Shown piece after piece: positions 59,310-64,000 of a stretch of DNA of 64,000 nt. Numbering within the stretch: the stretch's first letter is position 1; each line of letters starts with the position of its first letter. The DNA is from Cristatella mucedo. Its lineage: Eukaryota > Bryozoa > Phylactolaemata > Cristatellidae. Both the position numbers and the translations under genes were made by a program. The stretch is taken from assembly GCA_009760855.2 (NCBI GenBank), contig WPIO01000001.1, positions 1,269,501-1,333,500 on the forward strand, given 5' to 3'. The notes under the pieces were generated by a model. The model was given only the letters and a program-made list of their open reading frames with translations. It had not been told where the DNA came from and did not search any database.

Positions 59310-61260
59310 CAGGGAATTCAGGGCTGGTTACTTCTTTTGAACCGTATCTTAGCAGATCACTCCGTGCCGACATAGCAAGGCATGCATTAGCCTCACACAA
59401 ACTGAGGCTGCTGTGCTAGATTATGACGTAACCTTTTCAGGTATTGTTCTGGTAGCTTAGAAATTAGTATCTATTAGGCGATTTGATAAAAAATGATTAA
59501 GTACGATAAAATGAAGATGCCCCTGCAAGGGTATGTCAAACACATCAGACATTCTGTACGACAATCAAAGAGTGGATGTCTATATTCCCCTCTCTCCACC
59601 TCTCTCTCTCTCCCTCCCAATCTGTTTCTCTCTGATCTTAGTTCAGTTGTACATCTTGCTTGCACGCTTTCCGATAGTGCAAAAATTGACAGCTAAGCCC
59701 ATGACTTATGTTACAACAGCAGCTGACCTATCGTAGAGCCTCAATCCGACCATCACCGATACCGTAGCGTACAGTGCAGGAACGAAGTTCCATTCAATAC
59801 TGATAGCTTGCTGATACCAAACAATTTAACCATCGGGGTTTCTATGGCTCGGGGCTCCTATAACCTGAGACTTGTAGTGTGTGTTTCTAAGCCACCTTCA
59901 AACTGGATAAACAAACATTTTCCTGATTTTGGAAGTACCTAGTTTTGTAAACTGGAGCTTCCTTCCTACTGCTTCCAAATACCTCTCCAGACAGGATTTC
60001 ATTTCAAAAAATTCTTCAAGAAACGGTTCTTACCACCCTTTAATAATCTTAACGAATGTTAGCGTAAGTGCCGGCCGAAACGTATGCGGCTACCGCTACG
60101 AGGTCAAGCCACTTTAATTCTCTACTTCCAATTAGCATGAATAACTGATTAAAAGGTAGAGACCAACAATATCTTGATTTTTTAATAAATCTACGCAGTA
60201 TGGAATGTGGCTTTACATTAAGAATGCGAATAAACTATAGCCTGCCAAATTTGGCATCAATAATTAATTTGGCCAAATGCCCGGGTTATCCAATGCTTTT
60301 TTAAGGTTAAGTGATCTAAAATCCTTTGTTTTCAATAGGACAACCTGTTATACAGGAATGGCTTAATAAATCGGTCTATTTTTGAATATAGTAACACCTA
60401 CCTTAAGCTATGAAGTTGTTCTTTATCTTTAGGAAGACCGGTTGCTTATGCATCGTACTCTAGCTTAGTGTTAGTATAATTTAGGTTAAACAAGACCCTT
60501 AGAAATCTCACTCACACAACGACTTCAATAAACTTGCTGGTTTGGTTCTGCTAAAAAAGGCACATTCTCAATTAATACGAAACCGTTTATTTTAATATGT
60601 GCATTTTACATCTGGCCTGGGTTTGCGAAAAAATAGCTCGTGCGTCTTAAGGCAGTAATTATTAGCTGGAATCGCCCAAACAACCAAGACAGAAAACTCA
60701 CAACTGCTGCTTGACAACTCAATTATTTGCCACTGTACTTGCAATGCAACTACTATTGCTCTACTGAACCAGCAAACGCAGAAAGCATTTGATTGGAGCA
60801 GACATATTTTCTACTGCCTGAACATAATTTACAGAATTTGTTACTCACATAGGTTGCATCAACAATACTTCAACGATACCGGTACACCATTCTTTCGCCT
60901 TTTGTCAGGTTAAAGACTAGAGACAGAATTTATAGTAGCTCTCTCAACATGGAGGCATTATTCAATATTGCACATTTGAGCACTGTCCTGCACCTGCCAC
61001 TTTAATGCGTCGTACTCAATTTCTGTTATCGAGTCAAACTAATGCCAAGGCAAAACCTTTAGTTTTGTCTCGGGAAGGTTAATATGCTACAAATTATTGA
61101 TTTACAGTACATCAAATGCCCGTCTGACGATGGCAACAAAGTTTACGGAAAAAAATCCACATTTACTGATATAATCCTTATTTTCACTCGCAGAGCTCTC
61201 GCTATTTATTTTAAAAACATCCTATTGCACAGTGAAAGAAAGGCCTTAACGGGTTTCACA
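59310..61260. other. No confirmed gene
   Basis: AT-rich DNA with a CT patch at 59576-59630. Some short ORFs end at good donor sequences (GTAAGT at 60064), but no chain of exons could be built. Confidence 0.4.
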
Positions 61261-61269
61261 GCAGCTTGC

Positions 61270-61375
61270 GGCGTTAATAAAGGATTGCCTCTAGCAGCAC
61301 TTGAATGCACGACTTCGGGATCAAGGTCGTGAACAGCAACCACCTTCCCCACTGTGCCATCACGGCTCACCAATG
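61270..61375 (-). mobile_element. tRNA-derived SINE, family 2, copy 2
   Basis: The minus strand reads GGTGAGCCGTGATGGCACAG (A-box region, 61352-61371) and, after about 45 bases, GTGCATTCAAGTGC (degraded B box, about 61297-61310). The order matches the SINE at 7035-7190, including the shared CACGACCT..AAGTCGTG block between the boxes. Confidence 0.6.
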
Positions 61376-61379
61376 TAAG

Positions 61380-62120
61380 CATTTAACCCTTATGTTAAGC
61401 CTGGCAATACATTGAAATATCTGTTAAACTCACATTCCGTGCGAATGCTTAGCAACTTATTGAAGTTGCACTGCACAAATCTTCTGCCTAAGCGGGAGAA
61501 AAATGCCATCGACTTTCGGAACTGTAGAAAGCTAAAATGCATTCCGATTAAGTACTAGTGCTAATAGTCTAGCGTAACATGGTCCTTTGCATTTTACTTT
61601 TAAATCGTAAAAGCTGAGGCGTTAAGATTTATTTTAATTCGCCGTATGGCATGTATTTACCAGTTTTAGTATTCTAGTCGCTGATTGACTGCTCTGATAC
61701 AGGTTTAAGCTTGTTCTGAACGAGGTTCGGTGAATATTCACTCTTACAGGCTGAATGCTTATAACTCTCCTTCAAAATAACCGGAAGCTCTTGTTGGTGC
61801 TTTCGATCTTCAAAGGGGCAAGGCAAGCTTAAATAGCCTTTTTAGTTTTAAGCGCAGCTTTTATTTCCATGCACAACTGAAAAGTATCATTTAGTTGAAT
61901 CTCTAACTTCATACGAAAGATTTGTTTGAACATATCCACTATTTTGAGCAAATTCTGAGCAAGCGAAAGCGGCTATCTGCAAAACTCAATAGTCTTCGAT
62001 GCAACCAGTAATCAGCCGTAAGGTCACAATAGGCCTACCTGGCTGAATTCATATCTAATACAGTGTCGTCCTTAATGGCTTAAGCAATTCTCAAGTAAAA
62101 TTAGACTCTATTTTAAAGAT
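61380..62120. other. No recognised gene
   Basis: AT-rich DNA with short ORFs only. Confidence 0.45.
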
Positions 62121-62125
62121 GCAGG

Positions 62126-62975
62126 GATAATAATAGTAACAATAATAACAATGCACTTGATGAAGTGCCCTAAGATAAATAAATCTCTTTCTAGGCACTT
62201 TAGATTTGCAGAAAAGAGAAACGCGATTGAACATGAGTAATATCATGCTTGATAAAGAACATGAATGACGTGCTTAGGGGTGTCATACACAGGGTCAGCT
62301 TGCAAGTGTGGTTAGCGGCAGCATGTGCAGTGTCAGCACCCATATCCCAATGAAGGACGAATCACATGGATCCAATAAAAGCAGTCCTAAATGGGTTTGT
62401 ATTAGGGTTCTTTTTAAATGTAGTCAAGCCATCGCATGCTCTGACGAAAGTCGGGAGTGAGTTCCAGGCTTTGTGAGCATACGAACTAAATGCAGGTTCT
62501 CCAAAGGGTTTCAGGTTTTTACGGGTAATGATTACATTTTTTTTTTATTCCGAAATCGGGTGTTACGATTCTTCGCCGGTGGGGGAGTAGATCTGAGAGA
62601 CAGGCTGGAGCCAAAGTATGAAGTTACCTAAAAGTGAGCGACAATATCTTGAAGTCGTTGCTTGACAGGTAGCCAGTGCAAGTCGGCGAGAAGTGGTGTG
62701 ATGTGGCAACTGTGAATCTCATGACAGACCAGCCTAGCTGTGGAGTTTTGCACCAGCTGTAATCGCCTGATTGGAAATGCCGGTTTGCTAGCAAGCACTG
62801 AGTTACAGAAGTCAAGACGGGATGTGACAAATGCATGGACCAACTTAGACACGGTATCCTGACTTAAACAAGCCCGAATTTTAGCAATATTATGTATCTG
62901 AAAGTAGGTAAACTTGATCGTGGAGCTGATGATCGTCGAACGTGAGGTCACTTTGGTCCATGACACCTAGATTTT
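62126..62975 (-). mobile_element. LINE 3' part inside composite B, copy 2
   Basis: The (AAT)-rich tail and hairpin are at 62128-62205, then the 3' UTR and C-terminal coding (PAFPIRRLQLVQN, LLADLHWLPVKQR) to about 62975. It ends at the same internal LINE position as 36480, followed by the same flank, so both composite B copies derive from one insertion. Confidence 0.88.
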
Positions 62976-63870
62976 GAGCTGATCTTCAAGCCAGAAGGTT
63001 ATCGTTTTGATTACAGATAATGCAAGCCGCTTAGAAAGGGTCAGTTGCAGCAGATGAGAATCCTTTATGATGGAGCTTGTATTGTAGCCACATATTACGG
63101 CAAGCATGTTGATAAGAAATAAACTGGAAACGTTTGTGGAGAGTGGCATCATCTGGTTCAATTTACTGAGACAAATCAATGTAAGTACACCCTTAAGCCA
63201 CTATTTTTCCGTGCATGAGTATTCCGTGTCTCATCTGAAAGTAGGTGAAGTGCAGTGCTCATCTTCCTGTAGAGAATTCTTGTAACCGACAGTTTTGCAA
63301 GCGAAAGCTTCTGCTGGCTCATCCGGCCGACTGCTGCAATTAGTCATCGAAGGTAACGAGCATACAAGTTCTGCTAGCACGGTACCGATTTTGAAATGAA
63401 TGATGCAGTTTACTGTGGGCTTTAGGTCTGAAGGTATTTAATGCAAGTGTGCCATCAGCAGCCATTTCTTAGACAGTAACCCTTCTATATGGATAAAAAA
63501 AGGCCAAGAGTGTCATGCCATTTGAAAAAATGTTTAAGTTGAATGGCCCAAGTAACTCGGTGGTCGTTAACTACAAAGAGTCGTCTGTAGTAGCACGCAG
63601 TAATGGTACTATACATAGTAACCATTTTTTAAGCAAGCGAAATCTGCTAACCATAGTTATTATGGAAATAAATAGAGCAGAGTAGAGAAAGAATAATAAT
63701 AATAAAAATAATAATAATATAATATAATATAATATAATATAATATAATATAATAATAATCATATAATAATAATAATATAATAATAATAATAATAATAGAG
63801 TAGAGATACTCGGCGAAAACGGCTAAGCATCACGGAAACACCTTCAGGCAAAATGGGAACTGCCCAGATG
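62975..63870 (+). repeat. Composite repeat B flank, copy 2
   Basis: Collinear with 36480-37235, ending at GATGACTGGTA. It contains an (AAT)n/(ATA)n array at 63688-63797 absent from copy 1, and has a fresh LINE tail at its end. Confidence 0.85.
63688..63797. repeat. (AAT)n/(TAATA)n microsatellite
   Basis: About 110 bases of AAT, ATA and AATAT units, splitting composite B copy 2 relative to copy 1. Confidence 0.95.
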
Positions 63871-63873
63871 ACT

Positions 63874-64000
63874 GGTAATAATAATAATAATAATAATGCA
63901 CTTGATAAAGCGCCCTCAGAGAACTTAATCTCTTTCTAGGCGCTTTACATTTGCTACAAAAGGAAATGCAATTGAACGGTAAGTAAAATCATGCATGAAA
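63874..64000 (-). mobile_element. LINE 3' end, runs off the window
   Basis: (AAT)n tail, then ATGCACTTGATAAAGCGCC and the hairpin with AGAGAACTTAATCTCT, then 3' UTR. It begins exactly after GATGACTGGTA of composite B, which continues uninterrupted at this point in copy 1 (37234). It is therefore a later insertion. Confidence 0.92.

Noticed and set aside
1-64000. CRISPR arrays, rRNA genes, intact tRNA genes, bacterial operons
   Set aside because: None seen. Repeats are microsatellites, subrepeats or transposable elements, and gene structure is eukaryotic.

Overview
The window reads as invertebrate metazoan nuclear DNA. The evidence is a spliced secreted discoidin-domain gene with GT-AG introns and an AATAAA signal, a TRIM-type RING/B-box gene, tRNA-derived SINEs, CR1/L2-type LINEs, Ty3/gypsy LTR elements, a ZBED-type hAT relic, and abundant CT, GT, TA and AAT microsatellites. 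Nothing looks bacterial or viral. I cannot name the species; the mix would fit a repeat-rich marine invertebrate such as a lophotrochozoan or flatworm, but that is a guess.

Only two host genes can be defended in full. The first is a single-exon minus-strand TRIM-like gene (18209-20719, 836 codons; RING, two B-boxes, coiled coil, C-terminal beta-propeller-like region) in a GC-rich island. The second is a four-exon minus-strand gene (47575-49919) for a 179-residue secreted protein that is a single F5/8 type C (discoidin) domain. No single long ORF shows it; I rebuilt it from splice sites, matching phases and homology. Several other exon-like segments (2171-2401, 23352-23503, 25199-25363, 42800-42873, 59152-59300) are reported only as candidates.

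Most of the rest is mobile DNA. One LINE family (APE endonuclease plus reverse transcriptase, hairpin 3' end, (ATT)n tail) supplies more than a dozen copies. They range from a nearly full-length but frameshifted copy at 38.96-42.58 kb to short, old relics. A second LINE family ends with a related tail. A tRNA-derived SINE (10846-11000) carries the same 3' hairpin as the LINE, as expected if it borrows the LINE machinery. A different tRNA-derived SINE occurs at 7.1 and 61.3 kb.

LTR elements are of two kinds. A decayed Ty3/gypsy provirus lies at 9546-13020 (minus strand; gag fused to RT by an internal deletion). Two solo LTRs of another family lie at 4681-5995 and 28705-29988, each with perfect 4-bp target duplications.

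Two long composite repeats are each present twice. Composite A (27.4-32.9 and 51.8-55.9 kb) has the solo LTR in one copy and the empty site in the other. Composite B (35.3-37.2 and 62.1-63.9 kb) shows LINE-into-LINE nesting in its first copy and a further LINE at the end of its second. A ZBED/hAT transposase relic (14.1-17.4 kb) is split by another LINE. The remaining stretches (for example 6-7, 33-35, 43.5-45.7, 50-51.4 and 60-62 kb) are AT-rich unique-looking DNA in which I see no supported gene.
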